The translations under genes were made by a program, and so were the position numbers. The notes beneath the pieces were generated by a model that had not been told where the DNA came from, ran no database searches, and saw nothing but the letters and a program-made list of their open reading frames with translations. 35,336 nucleotides of DNA from Bacteroidaceae bacterium (GTDB lineage: Bacteria; Bacteroidota; Bacteroidia; Bacteroidales; Bacteroidaceae). The stretch covers positions 1 through 35,336 of the forward strand of contig JAKSLM010000028.1 of the NCBI GenBank assembly GCA_024401225.1, in the 5' to 3' direction. How positions within the stretch are numbered: position 1 is the stretch's first letter; every line of letters starts with the position of its first letter. Positions 23,606-35,251 of this stretch are shown in pieces.

Positions 23606-25321
23606 GTGTGTGGAATAGCAATGATTAGGCTGCTTAAGCCTAAGGAATATTACGAGAAGAAGTATGGCAACGGATGGGCTCTCGGCAAACTCTATCTGAT
23701 GATGGAGAAGCAGCACAACCGCGGTCAGGAAGGCGCAGGCATCGCCTGTGTCAAGATGAAGCAGCCCGATGGCCAGGAATACATGTTCCGCGAGAAGGCC
23801 GAAGGCAAGGATGCCATCACAAAGATATTCGAACAAGCTTACCACATAGGTATGGATCAAGGCAGCGAGATGTACATGGGACATCTTCGTTACTCAACTA
23901 CAGGAAAGGGCGGACTGCAATATGTCCATCCTTTCCTTCGTCGTAACAACTGGAGAGCCAAGAACCTGTGCCTGTGCGGCAACTTCAACATGACCAACAT
24001 CGATGAGGTGTTCGACACCATCACCAGCCAGGGGCAGTCGCCACGTATCTACAGCGATTCGTACATCCTGCTCGAACTGATGGGGCACCGACTGGACCGT
24101 GAGGTGGAGCGCAACTTCGCCATAGCAAAGGAGCAGGGCCTTGAGGGACGTGCCATCACCGACTACATCGACAACAATGTAGACATAGGCAATGTGCTCC
24201 GCACCACTATGCCACACTTCGATGGTGGCTACGTGATGTGCGGTATGACCGGTAGCGGTGAGATGTTTGCCATGCGCGACCCTGCAGGCATCCGTCCAGC
24301 CTTCTATTACCGCGATGACGAGATTGTGGCAATAGCCAGCGAGCGTCCGGTGCTGCAGACCACCTTCAGCATCCAGCACACCGACATCACCGAACTCCAG
24401 CCTGGTGAGGCTATCACCATCAACCGTGCCGGACGTGTGGACATCCTGCAGATCATTCCAAGGAGCGACACCGTACTGCCTTGCTCGTTCGAGCGTATAT
24501 ATTTCTCACGAGGCAACGATATCGATATCCATCACGAACGCAAGCAACTGGGCGAACAGCTCTGCGGGCAGATAGTTGACGCCCTCGGAGGCGACATCAA
24601 GAACACCGTGTTCTCTTACATTCCAAACACAGCCGAGGTGGCTTACTACGGTATGGTACACGGCCTGAAACAGATGTCGCCCGATATACGTTCGGAGAAG
24701 ATAGTGGCAAAGGACATCAAGCTGCGCACCTTCATCACCGAGGGCAGCACACGCAACGACCTTGCGGCTCACGTCTACGATGTCACCTACGGAGTGGTGC
24801 GCCCAGGCATCGACAACCTCGTGGTGATCGATGACAGCATAGTGCGAGGCACTACGCTTCGCGAGAGCATCATCAAGATACTCAACCGCCTGCAGCCACG
24901 CTCGATAGTCATCGTAAGTTCTGCTCCACAGATACGCTACCCCGACTTCTATGGTATAGACATGAGCAACATAGGCGACTTCATTGCCTTCCAGGCATGC
25001 ATCTCGCTGCTCAAGGAGAAGGGCATGTCCAACATCATTGATGAGGTGTACATCGGTTGTCTCAAGGGCGATGAGCACGCTCTGCAGATGCTCTACAAGC
25101 CATTCACTGCCGAGCAGCTTAACGAGCAGATGGTCAAGCTACTTCGTCCCGAGGGGGTTGACACACCTATACGCCTTGTGTTCCAGACCATTGAAGGTCT
25201 TCACAACGCCATTCCAAACCATCCAGGCGACTGGTACTTCACTGGCCATTATCCAACAAAGGGAGGCTACCGTCTGGCAGCCAAGTCATTCATTGATTAC
25301 TACAAGAAAAACTTTTTATAG
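23606..25321 (+). CDS. PurF-like glutamine amidotransferase/phosphoribosyltransferase
   Basis: A 571-residue two-domain enzyme resembling amidophosphoribosyltransferase (first step of purine synthesis). I start it at GTG 23606, because this places Cys at position 2 (MCGIAMIR), the N-terminal nucleophile of class II glutamine amidotransferases once Met is removed. RYSTTG (95-100) and GNFNMTN (125-131) bind glutamine. The PRPP loop is VVIDDSIVRGTT (406-417). It is longer than typical PurF (about 500), with an insertion after the N-terminus. Bacteroidetes often carry such a second PurF-like gene, so its exact product is not certain. It lies 79 bp after amtB and 6 bp before pyrG. Confidence 0.82.
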   Translation: MCGIAMIRLLKPKEYYEKKYGNGWALGKLYLMMEKQHNRGQEGAGIACVKMKQPDGQEYMFREKAEGKDAITKIFEQAYHIGMDQGSEMYMGHLRYSTTGKGGLQYVHPFLRRNNWRAKNLCLCGNFNMTNIDEVFDTITSQGQSPRIYSDSYILLELMGHRLDREVERNFAIAKEQGLEGRAITDYIDNNVDIGNVLRTTMPHFDGGYVMCGMTGSGEMFAMRDPAGIRPAFYYRDDEIVAIASERPVLQTTFSIQHTDITELQPGEAITINRAGRVDILQIIPRSDTVLPCSFERIYFSRGNDIDIHHERKQLGEQLCGQIVDALGGDIKNTVFSYIPNTAEVAYYGMVHGLKQMSPDIRSEKIVAKDIKLRTFITEGSTRNDLAAHVYDVTYGVVRPGIDNLVVIDDSIVRGTTLRESIIKILNRLQPRSIVIVSSAPQIRYPDFYGIDMSNIGDFIAFQACISLLKEKGMSNIIDEVYIGCLKGDEHALQMLYKPFTAEQLNEQMVKLLRPEGVDTPIRLVFQTIEGLHNAIPNHPGDWYFTGHYPTKGGYRLAAKSFIDYYKKNFL

Positions 25322-25327
25322 CAAACC

Positions 25328-26938
25328 ATGCAAACTATGCAGACTAAATACATATTCGTCACAGGAGGTGTAGTATCATCGCTCGGCAAGGGCATCATAT
25401 CCTCATCCATCGGCAAACTCCTCCAGGCACGCGGCTACCGCATCACCATTCAGAAGTTCGACCCTTACATCAATATCGACCCAGGCACGCTCAATCCTTA
25501 CGAGCACGGCGAATGCTACGTGACCAATGATGGCATGGAGACCGACCTCGACCTCGGCCACTACGAGCGCTTCACAGGCATACGCACCACCCGCAACAAC
25601 TCTGTCACTACAGGACGCATCTACAAGACGGTCATCGATCGCGAGCGCCATGGCGACTATCTGGGCAAGACCATCCAGGTGGTGCCTCACATCACCGATG
25701 AGATCAAGCGCCGCATGCTGCGCCAGGAGGATAGCACCGACTACGACTTCATCATCACCGAGGTGGGTGGAACGATAGGCGACATCGAGAGCGCACCATT
25801 CATGGAGGCCATCCGCCAGCTGCGCTGGGAACTGGGCCGAAATGCCGTGAGCGTGCACCTCACCTACGTGCCTTACCTCAAGGCTGCTGGCGAGCTGAAG
25901 ACCAAGCCTACGCAGCACTCCGTGAAGGAGATGCAGGGCATGGGTATCCAGCCCGACATACTCATACTTCGTACCGAGCTTCACCTCTCCGATGGCATAC
26001 GCAGCAAGGTGGCATCGTTCTGCAACGTCGACCTCGAGTGCGTGGTGCAGAGCGAGGACTTGCCAAGCATCTACGAAGTGCCAGTCAACATGCAGAAGCA
26101 GGGACTCGATGCAGCCATCCTGCGCAAGTTCGCCATCCCTGTGGGCGAGACTCCAGCCATGCTGCCTTGGCATGAGTTCCTCAACAAGCAGAAGACGGCT
26201 ACCACCATCGTGCGCATCGGCCTTGTGGGCAAGTACGACCTTCAGGATGCCTACAAGAGCATACGCGAAAGCCTCAACCTTGCCGGCATCTACTGCGGCG
26301 CCAAGGTCAAGATGGAATTCATCAATAGCGAAGCCATCACGAAGCAGAACGTAGGCGAACTGCTGGAAGGCTTCGCAGGCGTGCTCATCTGCCCAGGCTT
26401 CGGCCAGCGAGGCATAGAGGGCAAGATCATTGCTGCCGAGTACACGCGCACCCACGACATCCCTACGTTCGGCATTTGCCTTGGCATGCAGATGATGGTC
26501 ATCGAGTTTGCACGCAACGTGCTCGGCCTCTCCGATGCCAACAGCCGCGAGATGGATGCCGACACTCCTCACAATGTTATTGACATCATGGAGGACCAGA
26601 AGAACATCACCAACATGGGTGGCACCATGCGTCTCGGCGCCTATGCCTGCGAGCTTCGCGAAGGCAGCAAGGTAGCGTCCATATACAAAGAAGCGATGAT
26701 CAGTGAGCGTCACCGTCATCGCTATGAATTCAATAATGATTATCTTACCGACTATGAGTCGCACGGCATGCAATGCGTAGGTACCAACCCTGAGTCGCAC
26801 CTCGTGGAGATTGTCGAGATCCCTGACAATCGCTGGTACATCGGCACTCAGTTCCACCCTGAGTATTCAAGCACCGTGCTTCGTCCTCATCCGTTGTTCG
26901 TATCCTTCATCTCTGCCACTTTGCAGTCATCCTGCTGA
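25328..26938 (+). CDS. pyrG: CTP synthase
   Basis: PyrG aminates UTP to CTP using glutamine and ATP. The synthetase half shows KYIFVTGGVVSSLGKGI, the P-loop, and FDPYINIDPGTLNPYEHGE. The class I glutamine amidotransferase half has Cys384 in FGICLGMQ and the His/Glu pair in GTQFHPEYSS near the C-terminus. At 536 residues it has normal length. The start may be ATG 25328 or ATG 25337. It follows the PurF-like gene by 6 bp, so it is probably co-transcribed with the nitrogen operon. Its last 52 bp overlap the convergent DUF4435 gene. Confidence 0.96.
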   Translation: MQTMQTKYIFVTGGVVSSLGKGIISSSIGKLLQARGYRITIQKFDPYINIDPGTLNPYEHGECYVTNDGMETDLDLGHYERFTGIRTTRNNSVTTGRIYKTVIDRERHGDYLGKTIQVVPHITDEIKRRMLRQEDSTDYDFIITEVGGTIGDIESAPFMEAIRQLRWELGRNAVSVHLTYVPYLKAAGELKTKPTQHSVKEMQGMGIQPDILILRTELHLSDGIRSKVASFCNVDLECVVQSEDLPSIYEVPVNMQKQGLDAAILRKFAIPVGETPAMLPWHEFLNKQKTATTIVRIGLVGKYDLQDAYKSIRESLNLAGIYCGAKVKMEFINSEAITKQNVGELLEGFAGVLICPGFGQRGIEGKIIAAEYTRTHDIPTFGICLGMQMMVIEFARNVLGLSDANSREMDADTPHNVIDIMEDQKNITNMGGTMRLGAYACELREGSKVASIYKEAMISERHRHRYEFNNDYLTDYESHGMQCVGTNPESHLVEIVEIPDNRWYIGTQFHPEYSSTVLRPHPLFVSFISATLQSSC

Positions 26939-27945
26939 TTGCTGGCAGATGAGCTGAGTGCGAGCACACGCTCCACGTGCTGGCATATCTGCCGGTACTG
27001 AGGCGAATCCTTGAACATCGTGTTCCTGCGCATCATGACAACCACAGGTTGCTGTGAGCGCATGTAGCACGTCATCTCATTGTCCATCTGAGTCGTGTTC
27101 CTGCCAGCCAGGCGCTTGATGTCCTTCTCGCGCTCACGCCTCAACACCGTGGCTACAGGTTCGATGACACCTCCCACTACATTGTCAAACAGGTTGTGCC
27201 CCTGCAAGTAGAGGTACACGTTCTGAGGCGTCACGCCCAGTCGTGCCAGGTCGGCCTTCAGCGGCTTTATCTTCCCCTTTGCCTCCGGGTAGTGGCTCTG
27301 CATCCATGCCACGCGGCGATTCACGTTGTGTCGCAGGCGGTCCAGAGCCTCCGTAGGGTTGAAGATGTTCACCTTCTCGGGCGTTATGAAGTTGTTCAGC
27401 TTGTTGAGGGGCATCTCCGAAAAGCGGTCATGCCTGTACAGCCACATCGCCCACACGAAGAGGTCGTAGACTGCCTCCGAATATGCCTTCAGGTACTCCT
27501 CAAAATCGAATATCGTCCTATCGTTGAGCGTAGCCATCACACACACATTGTGCAGGCTTGGAGCCCAGCATTGCAGGTTCTCGATGGCATAGGCATAGGT
27601 ATGCACCACGTACGGATTGTCAAGCATCAGTCGCGAGTTGCGCGTTGCACCCTGCAGCAAGTAGTCGATATCGGCATCCACGCATGCTATCATGTACTCA
27701 CCCAGACTGTCGCCCAGACGGTTCATCATAGCCGTCTTCTTGCCTCGGTTGAGATTGGTCTTCGAAGGCAACATTACCTCAAACACGCGCTCCTCGTTCT
27801 CATACTGCGACAGAATGCTTCGCCAGAAGAAGATGTCATCGTACGATTCCACGTAGGCGACGATCTTCTTCACCTTCTTCTTCTGCAACTTGTTGGCAGC
27901 ATTGAGGTATCCGGAGTTGAGGTATGATGATAACTGTTTTGCCAT
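26887..27945 (-). CDS. DUF4435 protein with TOPRIM-like active site (AriB-like)
   Basis: A 352-residue cytoplasmic protein with a DUF4435-type N-terminal half. The metal-binding pattern of a TOPRIM fold is visible: Glu33 with Asp36/37 in YVESYDDIFFW, then Asp89-x-Asp91 in IACVDADIDYLL. In PARIS anti-phage systems the AriB effector has this domain and acts as a toxic nuclease released by the ATPase AriA when phage anti-restriction proteins appear. The C-terminal half (about 200-330) is basic and could bind nucleic acid. It lies 29 bp after the ATPase gene on the same transcript. Its 3' end overlaps pyrG by 52 bp, tail to tail. The PARIS role is inferred from domain pairing, not shown. Confidence 0.7.
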   Translation of the reverse strand: MAKQLSSYLNSGYLNAANKLQKKKVKKIVAYVESYDDIFFWRSILSQYENEERVFEVMLPSKTNLNRGKKTAMMNRLGDSLGEYMIACVDADIDYLLQGATRNSRLMLDNPYVVHTYAYAIENLQCWAPSLHNVCVMATLNDRTIFDFEEYLKAYSEAVYDLFVWAMWLYRHDRFSEMPLNKLNNFITPEKVNIFNPTEALDRLRHNVNRRVAWMQSHYPEAKGKIKPLKADLARLGVTPQNVYLYLQGHNLFDNVVGGVIEPVATVLRREREKDIKRLAGRNTTQMDNEMTCYMRSQQPVVVMMRRNTMFKDSPQYRQICQHVERVLALSSSASNQQDDCKVAEMKDTNNG

Positions 27946-27954
27946 CTATTGTAT

Positions 27955-27983
27955 TACTTCTTACTTCATACTTCTTACTTACT
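27955..27983. repeat. Simple tandem repeat between ATPase and DUF4435 genes
   Basis: TTACTTCTTACTTCATACTT and CTTACTTACT form a short imperfect tandem tract that also supplies the last codons of the ATPase gene (SK, then TAA at 27975-27977). Confidence 0.6.
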
Positions 27984-28808
27984 GGAGATCTCATTCACTT
28001 CAGTCACATTGCCCATCCATCCGTCCATGATGAGGGCAGGCGAATGGGTCGACAGGATGATCTGCGCGTTAGGATTGAGCTGGCGTATGAGGGCTATGAG
28101 CTTCTGCTGCCACTCGATGTGCAGACTTATCTCAGGCTCATCCATCAGCAGGGCATAAGGCTCCTGGTTCTCCACCAGCACGGTGAGCAGGATGACGAGC
28201 ATCTGCTTCTCGCCCGAGCTGAGCTGATAAGGGGTCAGCACCTCATCGCCCTGGATGAACTGTATCTCATTGCTCTTGCGGTCTATGACCTTGTGAGTCT
28301 CCACAAACATCTCGTCCATCATGTCCTGGAACTGCACCTTAGGCACACTCACCTTGGCTGCCTCCAGCTGGTCGTCAGCATTGCCGCTGGTCAGGAGGGC
28401 TATGATGCGGTTGCCCATGTTCACCTGATAGTCGAGGTAGCGCTTCTGCAGGCGGTATATCTGCCAGTCGAGCTCAGTCTTCACGCGTGAGTCGGCAAGC
28501 TTCTCGAGCAGGTCGCTGTTGAGCAGCGGCTTGTCGAACGAACGTATGAGGTCAAACTTTATCCATGTTGCATCCTCTGGGTACAATCGTATTGCCACGC
28601 CATGAGGAGCCTCGCCTGGGGTCATCTCACCCTTCTCAATCTTCAGCAGATTGACAGCCGAATGGTTGATGATGGTACTCTTGCCCACACCGTTTATGCC
28701 ACTCAGGATGTTGACATCAGGCTGGAGCTCCCACTTTATGTGGCGCCCACCCTTCCACAGAGCCTTGATCTCTATGCTCTTTATGTAGTCTGCACGCTTT
28801 TCCATCAT
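27975..28808 (-). CDS. Compact ABC/SMC-type AAA ATPase (AriA-like)
   Basis: A 277-residue ATPase with Walker A GINGVGKST (37-45), ABC signature LSSGEKQ (196-202), Walker B ALLMDEPE (219-226) and the switch histidine in STHSP (253-257). It is thus an AAA_15/AAA_21 OLD-like ATPase without a fused TOPRIM domain, and the partner gene next to it supplies one. A short coiled region lies around 100-160. The start ATG overlaps the stop of the cyclophilin gene (ATGA at 28805-28808); a second ATG at 28805 is also possible. The ATPase is shorter than I would expect for AriA. It could be a reduced PARIS, another ATPase-nuclease defence pair, or a housekeeping pair. Confidence 0.75.
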   Translation of the reverse strand: MMEKRADYIKSIEIKALWKGGRHIKWELQPDVNILSGINGVGKSTIINHSAVNLLKIEKGEMTPGEAPHGVAIRLYPEDATWIKFDLIRSFDKPLLNSDLLEKLADSRVKTELDWQIYRLQKRYLDYQVNMGNRIIALLTSGNADDQLEAAKVSVPKVQFQDMMDEMFVETHKVIDRKSNEIQFIQGDEVLTPYQLSSGEKQMLVILLTVLVENQEPYALLMDEPEISLHIEWQQKLIALIRQLNPNAQIILSTHSPALIMDGWMGNVTEVNEISSK

Positions 28809-29512
28809 TTCCTTACTTTATACTTTTTAGTCACTTTAGCCTTAATGATCCTTATGTCCTCCAGCGGACGGTCGTTCTTGTCGGTCTCCACCACCTGAAT
28901 GGCATCGACCACATCCATGCCGCTCACCACCTGTCCGAACACCGTGTAGCTGCCATCCAGGTGGGGTGCTCCGCCCTCGGTCTTGTACACCTCGCGCATG
29001 GCCTCTGTGAGTTTGAAGGTACCTCCAGTCCACTCGTCTATGCGCTTCTGGGTGCGGTCCAGCTCCTCATCGGTGAAGGTGCGTCCTGTCACTATCGTGA
29101 ACTGTGTGGACGACGATGCCTTCTGTGGGTTCACATCATCACCCTCGCGTGCGGCGTTCAGCATACCACGGCGATGGAAGAACTCCGGCACACGAAACTC
29201 GGCAGGAATCTCATCGCCTGGCTTCTCGTCGCCCTCACCCAGCAGCTCGCCCGGCTTGGCATGCTTGCTGAGGCGGTCGCCCGTCTGGATGATGAACTTA
29301 TTTATCACGCGATGCCACAGCACTCCGTTGTACGTGCCAGCCTTCACCTGTCGGATGAAGTTGTCGCGATGCAATGGAGTCTCGTTGAGCAGTTCAACGA
29401 CTATGGTACCCTTATCCGTCTTGAAAGTCACCTGTGCCCTCTGTTCCTTCTGCGCCATGGCCGTCATGCATGCCATGAGCACGAGCACCGTGATCGAAGC
29501 TATTCTCTTCAT
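28805..29512 (-). CDS. Periplasmic peptidyl-prolyl cis-trans isomerase (cyclophilin type)
   Basis: A 235-residue exported cyclophilin that catalyses proline isomerisation during protein folding. Signal peptide MKRIASITVLVLMACMTAMA is followed by the cyclophilin core: LWHRVINKFIIQTGD, SSSTQFTIVTG and YTVFGQVVSGMDVVDAI. An insertion around residues 130-180 (FTDEELDRTQKRIDEWTGG) is typical of Bacteroidetes members. It lies 23 bp after the beta-galactosidase gene and overlaps the ATPase start by a few bases, so all four genes appear to form one operon. Confidence 0.9.
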   Translation of the reverse strand: MKRIASITVLVLMACMTAMAQKEQRAQVTFKTDKGTIVVELLNETPLHRDNFIRQVKAGTYNGVLWHRVINKFIIQTGDRLSKHAKPGELLGEGDEKPGDEIPAEFRVPEFFHRRGMLNAAREGDDVNPQKASSSTQFTIVTGRTFTDEELDRTQKRIDEWTGGTFKLTEAMREVYKTEGGAPHLDGSYTVFGQVVSGMDVVDAIQVVETDKNDRPLEDIRIIKAKVTKKYKVRK

Positions 29513-29535
29513 ACTGTCTGTGCAATGAATATTGG

Positions 29536-33391
<3,856 letters not shown>

Positions 33392-33440
33392 AGATAAAGT
33401 CACATTTTTTTTACGTTACAGATTCATTATGCCATTCAGC

Positions 33441-33540
33441 AAAGGCTCCCGGCACGTTGATGTGTCGAGAGCCTTTTAGCAGGTCACGGTTTCGGGCACC
33501 ATGATTCTTCGCTATAATTATATGAAGATTTGCGGTGCCC
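33441..33540. ncRNA. Candidate structured RNA or leader element upstream of the beta-galactosidase gene
   Basis: Two nested hairpins within 100 bp. AAAGGCTC (33441-33448) pairs with GAGCCTTT (33469-33476), with a GGCAC/GTGTC inner stem. GGGCACC (33494-33500) pairs with GGTGCCC (33534-33540), with TCTTC/GAAGA inside. On the plus strand the first ends in TTTT. A 61-codon minus-strand open frame crosses it without any recognisable family. The class of RNA, if any, is unknown. Confidence 0.35.
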
Positions 33541-33656
33541 ATCCCTGATGATTTACGTAAGGTTAAAGTATACCTAACAATGCAAGTAATTCCCAAATCA
33601 TAATAGTATAATTTTTTTAGTTAAACAATTTATTTATTTTTTAAGTTTGTAATAGG

Positions 33657-33722
33657 AGACCCTCTCCGCCCCGAATGGTGCTCCCTCCCTCCAGGGAGGG
33701 CGGGGTGGGTCGCTGGGGGTCT
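33657..33722. repeat. GC-rich palindromic element (copy 3)
   Basis: Begins AGACCCTCTCC and ends GGGGGTCT, with core CCCTCCCT (33683-33690), loop CC, AGGGAGGG (33693-33700). It lies in the 670-bp gene-free stretch between the beta-galactosidase and the small membrane protein. Confidence 0.75.
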
Positions 33723-33739
33723 TTTTTCTTTTGACGCTG

Positions 33740-33747
33740 CAAAGGTA
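33740..33747 (-). promoter_or_regulatory. Orphan -7 box with nearby palindromes
   Basis: TACCTTTG on the minus strand, pointing into a stretch without a gene. Upstream lie TTTTCACA/TGTGAAAA (33753-33785) and the palindrome TGTGAACTTCACA (33800-33812). It may drive a small RNA or a long leader to the beta-galactosidase operon. Confidence 0.4.
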
Positions 33748-33917
33748 CGGACTTTTCACAGCGTACGCCGTACTCGTTGTGAAAACCAAACGTACAAATT
33801 GTGAACTTCACATAGTGTACGTTTCTTTCACGAAATGTACGTAATCCTTTCGTTTTTTTACCAAATTTTATCCTTCTAATTTATGCTTTTAACTTCTTAT
33901 TCTAAACGGTCTTTTGA

Positions 33918-33961
33918 TTTATGATTCATGATTTATGATTTATGATCTATGATTCATGATT
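33918..33961. repeat. ATGATT-type simple tandem repeat
   Basis: TTTATGATTCATGATTTATG and related units of 7-9 bp repeat about five times just downstream (3') of the small membrane-protein gene. Confidence 0.7.
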
Positions 33962-34004
33962 ATAATTTTTGGGTAATTTGTGTTTAATTTAGCCGTAGGC
34001 GGTT

Positions 34005-34259
34005 TCAGTCAGAAAAGCGCCCAAGCTTTTCGTCTTCTCCATCGTCTTCTCCCTTATTGAACTTAGAGATCAATGAACGAGTAACTATAGCGCTGACTCC
34101 GAAGAGTGATGTGGTCACAAGGAGGAACTGCGCTACAAGGTAGAGGTTAGCCTCGGTAAGGTCGCCCAGCGGTGGGACGATGAACCCCGCAATGGAGAAT
34201 GCAATGGCAGCCACGAAACTCGCCACCGCAATCCTTGACTGTACATTCGACTTCTTCAT
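34005..34259 (-). CDS. Small two-helix membrane protein, holin-like
   Basis: An 84-residue protein starting at ATG 34259 (MKKSNVQSRIAVASF). Two hydrophobic helices lie at about residues 9-27 (IAVASFVAAIAFSIAGFIV) and 37-58 (LYLVAQFLLVTTSLFGVSAIV). They are followed by a basic, then acidic cytoplasmic tail (KFNKGEDDGEDEKLGRF). Size and layout fit holin-like proteins found in Bacteroidales accessory modules with a DUF4248 gene and an amidase; no amidase is visible here. I do not recognise a specific family. A start 13 codons upstream is possible but less likely. Confidence 0.55.
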   Translation of the reverse strand: MKKSNVQSRIAVASFVAAIAFSIAGFIVPPLGDLTEANLYLVAQFLLVTTSLFGVSAIVTRSLISKFNKGEDDGEDEKLGRFSD

Positions 34260-34359
34260 AGGCAATGATTTTTTAAAACATCCAAAGAAAAGTTGCATCC
34301 AAAGAAAAAGTTATCGCGAAGCGCTTGCAAGGCAAGAACATTGTTTGTCCCGAATTATA

Positions 34360-34510
34360 GAATTAGAGAAACTTGTGACATTTTGAATTCTTTTGAATTG
34401 CGCTCAGCGCTTTGAATGCCGTCCGGATGGCTGAGTCCTCGCAAGGACTTTCTCAAATCCCACAAAATTCAAGCACATGTACGTAAAAGAATTCTCGAAT
34501 CCTCTAATTC
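34360..34510. repeat. Distant inverted repeat in a gene-free stretch
   Basis: GAATTAGAG (34360-34368) pairs with CTCTAATTC (34502-34510). CCCGAATTA just before the left arm also pairs with TAATTCGGG at the right arm, so either fold is possible. Between them are AGTCCT/AGGACT and a GCGC-rich palindrome. The 34260-34810 gap has no coding sequence I can support. Confidence 0.5.
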
Positions 34511-34555
34511 GGGATCAAAAAATCTTCTTTTCTCTTTTTCCTCTTCGGATGCCCC

Positions 34556-34620
34556 AATTCCCCCTCCGCATGGCCTGCTCCCCCTAATGGGGGAGATGGG
34601 CAAAGCCCAGAGAGGGTCTT
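34556..34620. repeat. GC-rich palindromic element (copy 4)
   Basis: Core CTCCCCC (34578-34584), loop TAAT, GGGGGAG (34589-34595), ending AGAGAGGGTCTT like copy 1. The left end is degenerate (CAATTCCCCCTCC). A minus-strand TAACTTTG lies at 34638-34645 next to it. Confidence 0.75.
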
Positions 34621-34751
34621 CTTCTTTATTTTCATTACAAAGTTACGACTTTTTCTGTACTTATCCAACCACTTTAATCATCGCTATTCCAATCATATAC
34701 GATAACGTCCAATAACATCCAATAACCCTTGCGTATGTCTCGAAAAATGCG

Positions 34752-34759
34752 TATCTTTG
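34752..34759 (+). promoter_or_regulatory. Promoter of the DUF4248 gene
   Basis: TATCTTTG fits TAnnTTTG, with TTG about 20 nt upstream. The ATG is at 34811, leaving a leader of about 45 nt. Confidence 0.65.
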
Positions 34760-34810
34760 CAGTATAAATAACGAAGGATAACATAACTCTTAACTTATAT
34801 AATTAGCGCA

Positions 34811-35026
34811 ATGAAAAACTCGTTTATCTACAAATCTGATCTTGCTCAGGCCTACTTCCCATGGGCTGGCAGAGATAGTGCAAGACATAAGTTCATAGCT
34901 CTCATCAACGACGATTCAGTCCTTATGCGCCAACTTACCGATTATGGCTATCGTGCCGACTGCCGTAGCCTCTCCCCTCGTCAGGTGGAACTCATCACCG
35001 ACCGCCTCGGCAATCCGTTCAAGTAA
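34811..35026 (+). CDS. DUF4248 family small protein
   Basis: A 71-residue protein with the DUF4248 pattern: SDLAQAYFPWAGRDSARHKF near the N-terminus, a central LMRQLTDYGY and the C-terminal block SLSPRQVELITDRLGNPF. The family is widespread in Bacteroidales and its function is not known. In many genomes it sits beside a VirE/primase-helicase gene, an HU-like protein and an amidase, possibly a relic of an integrated element. Here it is followed by palindromes and hairpins that run to the end of the window. Confidence 0.8.
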   Translation: MKNSFIYKSDLAQAYFPWAGRDSARHKFIALINDDSVLMRQLTDYGYRADCRSLSPRQVELITDRLGNPFK

Positions 35027-35039
35027 GAGGAGGGCCATC

Positions 35040-35095
35040 TCCTTGCACTCGTTTGCTCAACTCCTTGCAATGGTTCGACCGAATCCTTGCAAGGA
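35040..35095. repeat. CCTTGCAAGG array at 22-bp spacing (second locus)
   Basis: CCTTGC starts at 35041, 35063 and 35085, exactly 22 bp apart. The third unit is the full TCCTTGCAAGGA palindrome, while the first two have lost the right half (CCTTGCACTC, CCTTGCAATG). Same core and period as at 13176-13231. Confidence 0.8.
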
Positions 35096-35153
35096 GTTTT
35101 GTGTGGTGGAGTCTACTATTTTCAGGACGAAGGGAGTGGTTAGTGGTTTTTTT

Positions 35154-35180
35154 AGTGTGTTTTTAGAAAAAAAACACACT
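35154..35180. terminator. AGTGTGTTTT/AAAACACACT hairpin
   Basis: Perfect 10-bp stem (35154-35163, 35171-35180) with an A-rich loop. AGTGTGTTTTTT recurs at 35217. It could end the DUF4248 transcript, although the run after the stem is not a U-tract. Confidence 0.5.
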
Positions 35181-35231
35181 GAAATTCATATTCATTATCA
35201 GGTAGTTACGTAGTTTTAGTGTGTTTTTTGT

Positions 35232-35251
35232 GGGTTTTCCCTTGAAAACCC
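35232..35251. repeat. GGGTTTTC/GAAAACCC hairpin
   Basis: An 8-bp stem with loop CCTT, followed by GGGGTTTTAGGGTT near 35271. The last 85 bp of the window hold nothing else I can support. Confidence 0.55.

Noticed and set aside
25403-26857. Long open frame of 484 codons antisense to pyrG
   Set aside because: It lies entirely opposite a clear CTP synthase, has no family motif and an odd His/Ala/Val/Leu-rich composition; it is a shadow of codon bias.
33411-33596. 61-codon open frame on the minus strand upstream of the beta-galactosidase
   Set aside because: No family recognised, and it overlaps the two stable hairpins; a structured RNA or remnant is as likely, so it is not listed as a gene.
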